Source of the DNA: JBBRYB01 sp038238115
GTDB lineage: Bacteria > Actinomycetota > Actinomycetes > Propionibacteriales > Nocardioidaceae
Assembly (NCBI GenBank): GCA_038238115.1
Contig: JBBRYB010000018.1
Span: forward strand, 6,568-70,567
DNA: 64,000 nt
Reading direction: 5' to 3'
Shown here: positions 17,512-26,289 of the stretch, one piece after another
Position numbering within the stretch: position 1 is the first letter of the stretch
How the letters are laid out: every line of letters starts with the position of its first letter
Position numbers and translations under genes: made by a program
The notes under the pieces: model-generated
Database searches by the model: none
The model's input: the letters and a program-made list of their open reading frames with translations, nothing else
Told to the model about the DNA's origin: nothing

Positions 17512-18690
17512 GTGTCGCAGCCGATCCCGCTTGCCCCACTCGAGCTTTTCGGGATCGACGGTCTGCTCGACGACGAGGAGAAGGCGATCCGTGACACGGT
17601 GCGCCGCTTCTGCGACGACCGGGTCCGGCCGCACATCGCGGACTGGTTCGAAGAGGCCACCGTGCCGGCCCGCGATCTGGCCAAGGAGCTCGGCGGACTG
17701 GGGCTGCTCGGCATGCACCTCGAGGGTTACGGCTGCTCCGGGACGAGCGCCACAGCATACGGCCTCGCCTGCGTCGAGCTCGAGGCGGCCGACTCCGGCA
17801 TCCGGAGCCTGGTGTCGGTGCAGGGCTCACTCGCCATGTTCGCGATCCACCGCTTCGGCAGCGACGAGCAGAAGGACGAGTGGCTGTCGCAGATGTCGGC
17901 CGGTACGGCGATCGGCTGCTTCGGCCTCTCGGAGGCGGACTTCGGGTCCGACCCCGGCGGCATGCGCACCCGCGCCAGCCGAGACGGGTCCGACTGGGTG
18001 CTCAACGGCACCAAGATGTGGATCACCAACGGCTCGGTCGCCGAGGTGGCCATCGTCTGGGCGCGCACCGACGAAGGCATCCGCGGCTTCGTCGTGCCGA
18101 CGCACACCGCGGGCTTCTCCGCACCAGCGATCAAGGGCAAGATGTCACTGCGTGCGGCGGTCACCAGCGAGCTCGTCCTCGACAACGTGCGGCTGCCCGA
18201 GTCGGCCATGCTGCCGGAGGCCACCGGGCTCGGCGCCCCGCTGTCGTGTTTGTCGGAGGCTCGATTCGGCATTGTCTTCGGATCCCTGGGCGCCGGGCGC
18301 GACTGCCTGGAGACGACCATCGCCTATGCGCAGGCGCGCCGCGTCTTCGACAAGCCGTTGACGGCGTACCAGCTCACTCAGCAGAAGCTCGCGGACATGA
18401 CGCTCGAGCTCGGGAAGGGCATGCTGCTGGCACTGCACCTCGGAAGGATCAAGGACGCCGGCCACATCCGGCCCGAACAGGTGAGCCTCGGCAAGCTCAA
18501 CAACGTGCGGGCGGCGCTCGCGATCGCGCGGGAGTGCCGCACGATCCTCGCCGCCAGCGGCATCACCTTGGAGTATCCCGTGATGCGCCATGCCAACAAC
18601 CTCGAGTCCGTGCTCACCTACGAGGGCACGTCGGAGGTGCACCAGCTCGTGATCGGCCAGGCCCTGACCGGTGAGTCCGCCTTCCGATGA
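17512..18690 (+). CDS. gcdH: Acyl-CoA dehydrogenase, glutaryl-CoA dehydrogenase-like
   Basis: 392 residues from the GTG at 17512, which has GAGGAG five nt upstream; a TTG 36 nt earlier was rejected. The flavin/substrate domains show GCFGLSEADFGSDPGGMRTR, KMWITNGSVAEVAIVWA and a C-terminal HANNLESVLTYEGTSEVHQL, where Glu371 in YEGT is the expected catalytic base of the glutaryl-CoA dehydrogenase subfamily. That enzyme converts glutaryl-CoA to crotonyl-CoA plus CO2, the late step of lysine and cadaverine breakdown. Its place beside diamine transporters fits a cadaverine-to-glutarate route (inference). The symbol is by family resemblance. Confidence 0.85.
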   Translation: MSQPIPLAPLELFGIDGLLDDEEKAIRDTVRRFCDDRVRPHIADWFEEATVPARDLAKELGGLGLLGMHLEGYGCSGTSATAYGLACVELEAADSGIRSLVSVQGSLAMFAIHRFGSDEQKDEWLSQMSAGTAIGCFGLSEADFGSDPGGMRTRASRDGSDWVLNGTKMWITNGSVAEVAIVWARTDEGIRGFVVPTHTAGFSAPAIKGKMSLRAAVTSELVLDNVRLPESAMLPEATGLGAPLSCLSEARFGIVFGSLGAGRDCLETTIAYAQARRVFDKPLTAYQLTQQKLADMTLELGKGMLLALHLGRIKDAGHIRPEQVSLGKLNNVRAALAIARECRTILAASGITLEYPVMRHANNLESVLTYEGTSEVHQLVIGQALTGESAFR

Positions 18691-18739
18691 CTCTGCGGGC
18701 GACGGCTCACGCGCGGCGTCGGACGGGTTGCCAGTTTGC

Positions 18740-18778
18740 TTGCCGAATACTACGTTGCGCGATATAGTCGTCGGACGA
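18740..18778 (+). promoter_or_regulatory. Promoter and operator of the padR operon
   Basis: A -35 TTGCCG (18740-18745), a 17-bp spacer and a -10 TATAGT (18763-18768) precede the PadR gene. The inverted repeat TCGTC-G-GACGA (18768-18778) overlaps the end of the -10 box and the expected transcription start. PadR regulators typically repress their own promoter at such palindromes, so this is the likely operator. Confidence 0.6.
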
Positions 18779-18806
18779 TGCATCAGACAGTGGAAGAGGA
18801 ACCGGC

Positions 18807-19121
18807 GTGACCGACATCGACGATCTCGGCAGATGGGCGGATCCCGCGATCCTCATCCTCAGCAGCCTGGCCACCGGGGCGAAGCACGGCTATGCGATCG
18901 CCAAGGACATCGAGGACTACGCAGGCGTCACGCTGGGCCCAGGCACGCTGTACGGCGCCTTGTCCAGGCTCGAGGCCCGCGAGCTCATCCGCTCCGAAGC
19001 CAGCGACGAGCGCAGGCACCCCTACAGCATCACCGATGCGGGAGCCGAGGTCGCGAGGAGGCAGCTGCGGGCCATGAAGAAGGTGGCCACCTCGGGCCTC
19101 GCCAGGCTGGCGGCGGTATGA
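18807..19121 (+). CDS. PadR-family transcriptional regulator
   Basis: 104 residues from GTG. It carries the PadR winged helix-turn-helix: ILILSSLATGAKHGYAIAKD, a TLGPGTLYGALSRLEARELI recognition region and a wing with DERRHPYSITDAG. The short form, lacking a long C-terminal dimerisation domain, is typical of PadR-s2 proteins. Its stop overlaps the start of a membrane-protein gene (ATGA), so the pair are co-expressed, and a palindrome over its own -10 box suggests autorepression. The ligand is unknown. Confidence 0.92.
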   Translation: MTDIDDLGRWADPAILILSSLATGAKHGYAIAKDIEDYAGVTLGPGTLYGALSRLEARELIRSEASDERRHPYSITDAGAEVARRQLRAMKKVATSGLARLAAV

Positions 19122-20038
19122 CGTCGCACCGGGGGCGAACGCTCGGGATCGGCTTGGGGATCGCCCGGCTGTATCCGGCCGCCTGGCGGGCGAAGTACGG
19201 CGCGGACATGGACGACTTCCTGCACCACCGGGGAGTACGGGTTGTCGACCTGCCCAACCTCGCGCTCGGACTCGTGGATGCGCACATCCACGTGCTGACA
19301 GGGAAGGTGAGGTGGCCCACGATGACACCCAGCGGACGGCGAGGGCTTACGCTCCTCCTGACTGCGTGGGCACTGCTCGCGATGGCGGGGATCGCCTTGG
19401 TCAAGGCCTCTGAGGACGGCGCCGTCGGACACCTGGCCCGCTCTGACGGCCCGACGCGGCTCAGCCTGTTGGGGCTGTCGATCGCCGGGTTGCTCAGCGC
19501 GGCGGTCATGTTCATCAGCGGATCGCGACTCGTCGTCGATACCGTGAGGCGGCTCACCCAACAGCGAGACTGGGTCGGCATCGGTCTGCTGGTGACACCT
19601 GCGGTGTTGGGCCTGGTCATGGCCGCTGTGACGGTCGGGCTGGCACACGCACTCGACAACGTGGCCGGCCGTACCGCCTGGGTGGTCGCCTGGGTGGCGT
19701 GCGGGTTCGTGGCAGCCGCCGCATCGATCTGGACGCTGGTCGCGGCGGCGCGGCGCGCGGAACCGCCTGCGGCGTCGGTACAGCGCGTCGTACCCGGAGC
19801 GGTGACGCTCGGCTTCGTAGCTGTCCTGGCGCTCGCGGCGGAGCTGGTGTGGTCGGAGCGGCTGACGACTCTGGGTTCCGGTTGGAACAGCCTCGACGGT
19901 GTACTGGGGGTTCCGCTGGCCTGGTCGTCGGCCCTGATCGTCACCGCAACGCTCGCCTCGGCAGTCCTCGCGGTCGTCGCGGCACGGCTCGTCGACACGG
20001 GCTTGTCCGTGGCTGGGGGGCGCACAGGTCCCGCGTAG
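19118..20038 (+). CDS. Integral membrane protein co-encoded with PadR
   Basis: 306 residues. The N-terminus (GIARLYPAAWRAKYGADMDD) resembles the YPxxWRxxYG permease-prefix motif found in membrane proteins paired with PadR regulators. About six hydrophobic helices follow from residue 72 onward, separated by short charged loops. No transport ATPase or catalytic motif is visible. It is translationally coupled to padR and ends 2 nt before the convergent ureohydrolase gene. Function unknown; likely an envelope protein whose level PadR controls. Confidence 0.8.
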   Translation: MTSHRGRTLGIGLGIARLYPAAWRAKYGADMDDFLHHRGVRVVDLPNLALGLVDAHIHVLTGKVRWPTMTPSGRRGLTLLLTAWALLAMAGIALVKASEDGAVGHLARSDGPTRLSLLGLSIAGLLSAAVMFISGSRLVVDTVRRLTQQRDWVGIGLLVTPAVLGLVMAAVTVGLAHALDNVAGRTAWVVAWVACGFVAAAASIWTLVAAARRAEPPAASVQRVVPGAVTLGFVAVLALAAELVWSERLTTLGSGWNSLDGVLGVPLAWSSALIVTATLASAVLAVVAARLVDTGLSVAGGRTGPA

Positions 20039-20040
20039 GG

Positions 20041-21093
20041 TCAGGCGCTGGGCTCGCCAGGGCCGGCTGACGGTGTTGACGGGGCGCCCTTGGCACGGCC
20101 CTGGAGCAGTGGGCCGGCCGGGTCGTGGCTGATCCCTTTCGTCCGCGCGGCCATGCCTGCCAAGGCTTCGAGCACGACCCGGTTCCCGAGGTAGGCCGTG
20201 ATCTCGGCGTGGTCGTACGGCGGCGACACCTCGACCACGTCGACGCCGACGACGGGCAGCTCGAGGCAGATCCGACGCACGGCGTCCAGCAGCTGCCTTG
20301 CCGACAACCCGCCGGGCTCAGGCGTGCCGGTACCGGGAGCGTGCCCGGGATCACAGACATCGACGTCGACCGACACGAAGACGCCGTCGCACTCGTCCAT
20401 CGCTATCTCGAACGCCTCGCTGAGACAGTTGTCGAGGCCACGCGCCACGATCTCGGTCATCTCGTAGGACCGCATCTGCTGCTCGGCCATCCAAGACAGC
20501 GTCTCCGGTCCTGGCCAGTACCCCCGCAGACCGATCTGCAGGAACCGGTCGCCGCGCAGCGCTCCTGACTCGATCAGGCGCCGCATCGGCTGGCCATGCC
20601 CGTAGAGTGAGCCGAACTCGATCTCTCCGGTGTCGGCGTGCGCGTCGAAGTGGATCATCGAGACCTTACCGAAGCCGTGCTGGCGCGCTACTCCCGTCGC
20701 GTCAGGCAGGGCGATCGAGTGATCGCCACCCAGCACGACGGGAACGGCCCCGGCGGACGAGACCTTGTAGACAGCAGCTTCCAGCTGGCCGAGAGCGGTC
20801 TCGATGTCGCCCGGTGTCATCTCCACATCGCCGGCATCCACAACTGTGACATCCCGCAGCGCGTCCACGCGCAGCGCCATGTGCGGGCGGGACCCGTTCA
20901 TGGCGATGTAGCAGGCCTGCCTCATGGCCATCGGCCCGAACCGCGTGCCTGGCCGGTTCGAGGTACCGCCGTCGAACGGCGCTCCCACTACCACCACATC
21001 GGCCGCAGCGAGTGTGTCCGCGTCGTCGAGGTCGACGGCGGGTACGCCGAGGAAAGTGACGTCAGGCCCGAACTGGGCTCCATACCTGGTCAT
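20041..21093 (-). CDS. speB: Ureohydrolase, agmatinase-like
   Basis: 350 residues. The dinuclear manganese motifs are all present: VLGGDHSIALPDA, MIHFDAHADTG and VSVDVDVCDPGHAPGTGTPE. The family includes agmatinase (agmatine to putrescine plus urea), guanidinobutyrase and guanidinopropionase. Its setting among polyamine importers and aminotransferases supports agmatinase or guanidinobutyrase, but the sequence does not decide between them. The gene is divergent from a class III aminotransferase across about 300 bp. Confidence 0.87.
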   Translation of the reverse strand: MTRYGAQFGPDVTFLGVPAVDLDDADTLAAADVVVVGAPFDGGTSNRPGTRFGPMAMRQACYIAMNGSRPHMALRVDALRDVTVVDAGDVEMTPGDIETALGQLEAAVYKVSSAGAVPVVLGGDHSIALPDATGVARQHGFGKVSMIHFDAHADTGEIEFGSLYGHGQPMRRLIESGALRGDRFLQIGLRGYWPGPETLSWMAEQQMRSYEMTEIVARGLDNCLSEAFEIAMDECDGVFVSVDVDVCDPGHAPGTGTPEPGGLSARQLLDAVRRICLELPVVGVDVVEVSPPYDHAEITAYLGNRVVLEALAGMAARTKGISHDPAGPLLQGRAKGAPSTPSAGPGEPSA

Positions 21094-21389
21094 GCTTCAT
21101 GGTGGCCCATCACGTGGACGGCCGAGCCGACGGGCCGACCGCGCGGCCGGACCCCTCAGTCGAGGCGCTGGTAGGCGTGCGATGAAGACAGGTCGCCGCC
21201 GTGCAGCGGTCGGAGGATCACCGAATCCGCCCTCGCCCTGGAGCGGGCCATCCGGATTCCGGAGCGTGACCGTCCGATCTGCGGATTTCGTTGTCTACGG
21301 AGGTGGTTACGGGGCAGAGAGCCGGACATCGGCGCGCCAGACCACGGATTCGCTTGCCATCGCTCGTGCGCTGCGGCAGACTGGCCGAC

Positions 21390-22778
21390 ATGACCATCGA
21401 TCAGACGCTTGAGCTCAACAACGCCGCCCTGCAGCAGTCCGCGCGTGACCACCTCTGGATGCACTTCACCCGGATGTCTTCATACGAGAAGGCGGACGTG
21501 CCGATCATCGTCAAGGGTGAGGGCGCCTACATCTACGACTCCAACGGCAAGCGCTACCTCGACGCGCTGGCCGGGCTCTTCGTCAGCCAGATCGGTCATG
21601 GCCGCACCGAGCTCGCCGAGGCGGCGGCTCGCCAGACCGAGCAGCTGGCGTTCCATCCGCTGTGGTCCTACGCGCACCCGAACGCCATCGAGCTCGCTCA
21701 GCGCGTCGCCACGTATGCGCCTGGCGATCTCAACCGGGTGTTCTTCACGAGCGGTGGCGGCGAGGCAGTCGAGACGGCTTGGAAGCTCGCCAAGCAGTTC
21801 TTCAAGATGACCGGTAAGCCGGGTAAGCACAAGGTGATCTCGCGGGCGATCGCCTACCACGGCACCACGCAGGGGGCCCTGTCGATCACCGGGCTCCCGA
21901 GTTTGAAGGCTCCCTTCGAACCACTCGTGCCGAGCACGTTCCGCGTCCCCAACACGAACATCTATCGGGCGCCGATCCACGCAGACGACCCGGAGGCGTT
22001 CGGCCGGTGGGCGGCCGACCAGATTGCCGTCGCCATCGAAAACGAAGGCGCCGACACCGTCGCGGCAGTCTTCCTCGAGCCGGTGCAGAACGCGGGCGGC
22101 TGCTTCCCGCCGCCCCCTGGCTACTTCCAGCGCGTCCGCGAGATCTGCGACGAGTACGACGTCCTGCTCGTCAGCGACGAGGTGATCTGCGCCTTCGGCC
22201 GGCTGGGGCACATGTTCGGGGCGGATCGCTACGGTTATCTCCCCGACATGATCACTGTCGCGAAGGGGCTCACCTCCGGCTACGCGCCGCTTGGCGCGAT
22301 GATCGCGACCGACCGCATCTTCGAGCCCTTCAAGCACGGCGACGCCTCCTTCGCCCACGGCTATACGTTCGGCGGGCACCCAGTCGCCACGGCGGTCGCG
22401 ATGGCGAACCTCGACGTGTTCGAGCGCGAGGGCCTCAACCAGCACGTTCTCGACGAGGAAGGCGCCTTCCGGTCGACGCTCGAGAAGCTCTACGACGTCC
22501 CGATCGTCGGCGATGTCCGCGGCGCCGGCTTCTTCTACGGCATCGAGTTGGTCAAGGACAAGGCGACGAAGGAGACCTTCAGCGATGCCGAGTCCGAGGT
22601 GCTGTTGCGCGGCTTCCTGTCCAAGGCGCTGTACGACGCCGGCCTGTACTGTCGCGCCGACGACCGCGGTGATCCTGTCATCCAGCTGTCCCCACCTCTG
22701 ATCTGCACCCAGCAGCACTTCGACGAGATCGAGCAGATCCTCCGCGCTGTGCTCACCGAGGCCGGCACCAAGGTCTGA
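21390..22778 (+). CDS. Class III aminotransferase, omega-amino acid/diamine:pyruvate type
   Basis: 462 residues from the ATG at 21390; the reading open from 21291 adds a non-conserved stretch. It has the SpuC/omega-transaminase N-terminus (HLWMHFTRMSSYEKADVPII), GLFVSQIGHGRTELAEAAAR, the TSGGGEAVETAWKLAK loop, LLVSDEVICAFGRLG and catalytic Lys in TVAKGLTSGYAPLGAM. Such enzymes use putrescine, cadaverine, beta-alanine or GABA as donors and pyruvate as acceptor. Next to agmatinase and two Pot importers, a diamine:pyruvate aminotransferase role is the best reading. Confidence 0.9.
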   Translation: MTIDQTLELNNAALQQSARDHLWMHFTRMSSYEKADVPIIVKGEGAYIYDSNGKRYLDALAGLFVSQIGHGRTELAEAAARQTEQLAFHPLWSYAHPNAIELAQRVATYAPGDLNRVFFTSGGGEAVETAWKLAKQFFKMTGKPGKHKVISRAIAYHGTTQGALSITGLPSLKAPFEPLVPSTFRVPNTNIYRAPIHADDPEAFGRWAADQIAVAIENEGADTVAAVFLEPVQNAGGCFPPPPGYFQRVREICDEYDVLLVSDEVICAFGRLGHMFGADRYGYLPDMITVAKGLTSGYAPLGAMIATDRIFEPFKHGDASFAHGYTFGGHPVATAVAMANLDVFEREGLNQHVLDEEGAFRSTLEKLYDVPIVGDVRGAGFFYGIELVKDKATKETFSDAESEVLLRGFLSKALYDAGLYCRADDRGDPVIQLSPPLICTQQHFDEIEQILRAVLTEAGTKV

Positions 22779-22784
22779 GCCGGA

Positions 22785-23327
22785 ATGGGTTCCACGGGCG
22801 AGCGGCACATCGTGCTGGTCCGCGGCATCAACGTCGGCGGCCGCGCCAAGCTGCCCATGGCGACGCTGCGTGAGGCCTGCGCCGGCATCGGCTGCACGAA
22901 TGTGACGACCTACATCCAAAGTGGCAACGCCGTGCTCGATAGTGCGCTACCGGCCGCCAAGCTGGCCACGTCGCTCGAGTCCGCCATCGGGGAGGCCGTC
23001 GGATTCACCCCACGGGTGATCGTCAGGACGGCGGACGACGTCGTGCGCGTACTCGAGCACAACCCCTACCCCGATACGGACGAGCGTTTCCTCCACATCG
23101 GCTTCTTGGATCAGGCTCCGACGAGGGCAGCCGTCGACAAGCTCGGCAGGATCGACTGTGAGCCTGAGGGCTATCAGATCAGGGGTCGGGAGGTCTACCT
23201 CAACTTCGTCCACGGCGTCGGCCAATCGAAGGCACTGGCCAAGGTGCCGTTCGACAGGCTCGGGGTCTCGATGACCGCCCGCAACCTGCGCACGGTCAAG
23301 AAGCTCGCCGATCTCGCTATCACCTGA
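22785..23327 (+). CDS. DUF1697 family protein
   Basis: 180 residues matching the DUF1697 family: HIVLVRGINVGGRAKLPMAT at the start, TYIQSGNAVLDS, and MTARNLRTVKKLADLA at the end. The family is widespread in actinobacteria and has no firmly assigned activity. It starts 6 nt after the aminotransferase stop, so it probably rides on the same transcript. It converges with the second Pot importer, and the two stop codons lie in opposite arms of one short inverted repeat. Confidence 0.85.
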   Translation: MGSTGERHIVLVRGINVGGRAKLPMATLREACAGIGCTNVTTYIQSGNAVLDSALPAAKLATSLESAIGEAVGFTPRVIVRTADDVVRVLEHNPYPDTDERFLHIGFLDQAPTRAAVDKLGRIDCEPEGYQIRGREVYLNFVHGVGQSKALAKVPFDRLGVSMTARNLRTVKKLADLAIT

Positions 23328-23347
23328 CGCGTCCGCCGCTCAGGTGA
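23320..23347. terminator. Inverted repeat carrying both convergent stop codons
   Basis: TCACCTGA (23320-23327) and TCAGGTGA (23340-23347) are perfect reverse complements around a 12-bp loop. The DUF1697 gene ends in the left arm and the PotC-like gene (system 2) in the right arm. It could serve as a weak two-way terminator, though there is no T-run, and the symmetry partly follows from both genes ending in ACC TGA. Confidence 0.35.
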
Positions 23348-24206
23348 CGCGTCGACGGCGGCGCCAGAGCTCGGCGGCGATCACGAACAGGAACGACACG
23401 AGGAACATCAGCGTCCCGACCACGAACAGCTGCGGCGGAAAGTCCTTGAGCTTCGCGCCGTAAATGTACAGCGGGAAGGTCACCGACTGACCGGACGTGA
23501 AGTTCGTGACGATGAAGTCGTCGAATGACAAGGAGAAGGCGAGCATCGCCGCGGCCACGATTCCGGGCATGGCCAGGGGAAGCGTGATGAGGCGGAAGGT
23601 CTGCCACTCGTTGGCGTACAGGTCCATCGCCGCCTGCTCGAGCCGGGAGTCCATCCCGGTGAGTCTGGCCTTGACGGTGACCACCACGAAGGACAAGCAG
23701 AACATCACGTGCGCGATGACGATCGTGATAAAGCCAAGGACCCCGTCGAAGCCGAACGCGACGAACATGGCGAGCAGGGACGAGCCCATCACCACCTCAG
23801 GTGTCGCCATCGGGAGGAAGATGACGAGGTTGGACGTCGACCGACCCCGGAACGAGTGGCGTACCAGGGCGAACGCCATCAGGGTCCCCAGCAGCGTGGC
23901 GAGGATGGTCGCGGTGATACTGACCTGAAAGCTCAGCTTCACGGAGGCGCAGAGCCCCTCGGGCTGGCAGATCGACGACCAGTTGTTCCAGGTGAAGGCG
24001 TCGAACTGAGCCGTTGCGGAGCGTCCGGTCGGCTGGTTGAAGGACAGCGCGATGATGTAGCCGATGGGCACGAACGTGTAGAGCAGGACGCCGAGACCGA
24101 CGATCAGGACCAGATGGTCCGAGAACCAACGCCAGACTCCCCGCTGTTGGGGGGCGGGTTGTGTGGACGCGGTCCGGACCTTCGCGGCAGCGGTCGTGGT
24201 AGCCAT
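23340..24206 (-). CDS. Polyamine-type ABC importer permease, PotC-like (system 2)
   Basis: 288 residues with about six helices and the EAA loop LEQAAMDLYANEWQTFRLIT. A periplasmic stretch near residue 70-90 contains SICQPEGLCASV, two cysteines that may pair. It begins directly after the stop of the PotB-like gene with no gap. It is the last gene of the second importer, ordered potD-potA-potB-potC, unlike system 1 (potA-potD-potB-potC), which argues for separate origins rather than a recent tandem duplication. Confidence 0.9.
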   Translation of the reverse strand: MATTTAAAKVRTASTQPAPQQRGVWRWFSDHLVLIVGLGVLLYTFVPIGYIIALSFNQPTGRSATAQFDAFTWNNWSSICQPEGLCASVKLSFQVSITATILATLLGTLMAFALVRHSFRGRSTSNLVIFLPMATPEVVMGSSLLAMFVAFGFDGVLGFITIVIAHVMFCLSFVVVTVKARLTGMDSRLEQAAMDLYANEWQTFRLITLPLAMPGIVAAAMLAFSLSFDDFIVTNFTSGQSVTFPLYIYGAKLKDFPPQLFVVGTLMFLVSFLFVIAAELWRRRRRVT

Positions 24207-25106
24207 CTAGACCAGCTCCTCGGTCCCGGCGCGGCGGATGTACACGACCACCATCAGCACCACGATGGCCATCAAGATGATCGACAAACTGGCGGCCAAC
24301 GGGTAGTTGTGCTCGGTGAGGAAGGCTGCCTGGATGCGGTTGCCCACCATGTACTGTCTGGGCGTGCCGAGCAGCTCGGCGTTGATGTAGTCACCGCATG
24401 CCGGGATGAAGGTGAGAAGCGTGCCCGAGACGACGCCTGGGAGCGACAGCGGGAACGTCACCTTCCGGAACCCGGTGAACGGGCTCGAGTACAGGTCGCC
24501 GGCCGCCTCGATCAGCCGGTAGTCGACCTTGTCGAGCGACGCGTACAGCGGCAGGGTCATGAACGGCAGGAAGTTGTAGATCAGACCGGCGATGACCGCC
24601 ACCGGAGTCGCCAGCAGACGGCCGTTGTCGGGCAGGATGGCAACCGTCTGCAGGAAGCTGGTCACCGGCCCGTGGTCGGCGAGGATCGTCCGCCACGACA
24701 AGGTCCGAAGCAAGAAGCTGGTGAAGAAGGGGGCGATGACCAGCACGAGCATGACGTTCTTCCAGCGGCCGGCCTTGAACGCGATCGCGTAGGCCAGTGG
24801 GTAACCCAGCATCAGGCCCACGAACGTCGCGATGCCTGCATACATGAACGACCGGGCGAACAGGTTCCAGGTGTCCCTTATCGCGTCGTAGTAGTTCGCG
24901 AAGTGCCATGTCATCGAATAGCCGAGCGTGAACGACCCGGTCGGGTCGTACAGCGACGTGAAGAAGAGCTGGACCGTCGGGAACAGAAAGAAGACGGCGA
25001 GCCACAGCATGCCGGGTACGAGAAGCAACCAGCCCCAGCCACGACGCCTGCTGGTCTCTGCGTCAACCGCAGGTGGCGGCGTCGGCGGTGTCACAACCTC
25101 GGTCAC
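24207..25106 (-). CDS. Polyamine-type ABC importer permease, PotB-like (system 2)
   Basis: 299 residues from a GTG at 25106 overlapping the ATPase stop (GTGA). After a proline-rich cytoplasmic tail it has about six helices, the PotB-type segment IAPFFTSFLLRTLSWRTILA and the EAA motif LIEAAGDLYSSPFTGFRKVT. It forms the channel with the PotC-like protein that follows immediately. Confidence 0.9.
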   Translation of the reverse strand: MTEVVTPPTPPPAVDAETSRRRGWGWLLLVPGMLWLAVFFLFPTVQLFFTSLYDPTGSFTLGYSMTWHFANYYDAIRDTWNLFARSFMYAGIATFVGLMLGYPLAYAIAFKAGRWKNVMLVLVIAPFFTSFLLRTLSWRTILADHGPVTSFLQTVAILPDNGRLLATPVAVIAGLIYNFLPFMTLPLYASLDKVDYRLIEAAGDLYSSPFTGFRKVTFPLSLPGVVSGTLLTFIPACGDYINAELLGTPRQYMVGNRIQAAFLTEHNYPLAASLSIILMAIVVLMVVVYIRRAGTEELV

Positions 25107-26260
25107 TCGATGTCCTCAGGAGTGATGACCCCCGCGTGTACGTCCTGTCCTGCGTCAAGCAGGAACGCGTGGTCACGCGACCACGTGAGGTCGATCTCGT
25201 CACCGTTCTTGAACTGCCCGCGCTGGCCGGTGTTCTGCTCGAACACCATCAACTCCTGTCCCCACGGCATCGCCACGAGGTACTGCGTGCTCACTCCGAC
25301 GAAGCTCACGTCGGTGATCCGACCGCCGGTCAAGACGTTGGCGCCATCGTGGGTCTCAGACCCACGTGGGCTGGCGAAGATCTTCTCGGGTCGGACTCCC
25401 AGCCAGCCTTTGCCTTCGTCGGTGTGCGACCGAGAAGCCACGACACCGACTTTCTGTCCGTGACAGTCGACGACCACCGTCTGGCCCGAGGCGTCGACGA
25501 CCTCGGCGACGATCAAGTTGGACTGGCCAAGGAAGTTCGCGACGAAGGTCGTCGTCGGGTTCTCGTAGAGCTCGCCCGGGGCGCCCATCTGCTCGATCAC
25601 GCCGTGGTTCATCACCGCGATCGTGTCAGCCATCGTCATGGCCTCCTCCTGGTCGTGCGTCACGTGGACGAAGGTGACGTCGATCTCGGTCTGGATGCGC
25701 TTGAGCTCGATCTGCATCTGCCGACGGAGCTTGAGGTCGAGCGCCCCAAGCGGCTCGTCGAGCAACAACACCCCCGGCTCGTTGATCAGGGCTCGGCCGA
25801 GCGCGACGCGCTGCTGCTGCCCACCTGAGAGCTGAGAGGGCTTCCGGGAGGCGTAGGGCTCGAGCTGCACGAGCTCGAGCATCTCCCGCGTTTTGGTCTT
25901 CCAGTCACTCACGCCACGACGCCGCAGCCCGAAAGCCACGTTATCGAAGATCGTCAGGTGGGGGAACAACGCGTACGACTGGAAGACGGTGTTGACCGGC
26001 CGCTTATAGGCCCGGAGGTTCGTGATCTCCTCGTCACCGATGAACACCTGACCAGCGCTCGGGTCCTCGAGCCCCGCCACCATCCGCAGCGTCGTGGTCT
26101 TGCCGCATCCTGACGGACCCAGCAACGCGAAGAACGACCCCTGCGGAACCATCATCGTCAGATCGTCGACCGCGACGAAGTCTCCGAAGCGCTTGGTGAC
26201 CCCTTCCAGCCGGAGATCCCTGGCCAACTCTCGAGGCGCCTGGTCTGTGCTCTGGGGCAT
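25103..26260 (-). CDS. Polyamine-type ABC importer ATPase, PotA-like (system 2)
   Basis: 385 residues: Walker A GPSGCGKTTTLRMVAG, signature LSGGQQQRVALGRAL, Walker B VLLLDEPLGALDLKLRR, H-loop VHVTHDQEEAMTMAD, and a C-terminal TOBE domain (WLGVRPEKIFA onward). It is downstream of its binding-protein gene by 29 bp and overlaps potB by 4 nt. It is clearly homologous to, but distinct in sequence from, the system 1 ATPase. Confidence 0.92.
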   Translation of the reverse strand: MPQSTDQAPRELARDLRLEGVTKRFGDFVAVDDLTMMVPQGSFFALLGPSGCGKTTTLRMVAGLEDPSAGQVFIGDEEITNLRAYKRPVNTVFQSYALFPHLTIFDNVAFGLRRRGVSDWKTKTREMLELVQLEPYASRKPSQLSGGQQQRVALGRALINEPGVLLLDEPLGALDLKLRRQMQIELKRIQTEIDVTFVHVTHDQEEAMTMADTIAVMNHGVIEQMGAPGELYENPTTTFVANFLGQSNLIVAEVVDASGQTVVVDCHGQKVGVVASRSHTDEGKGWLGVRPEKIFASPRGSETHDGANVLTGGRITDVSFVGVSTQYLVAMPWGQELMVFEQNTGQRGQFKNGDEIDLTWSRDHAFLLDAGQDVHAGVITPEDIE

Positions 26261-26289
26261 ATCAGTTCTCGCTTCTCACTCGAGCGGAC

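Noticed and set aside
23709..25463. Open frame of 584 codons on the plus strand antisense to the second Pot importer
   Set aside because: No recognisable domain, and the minus strand carries well-defined permease and ATPase genes.
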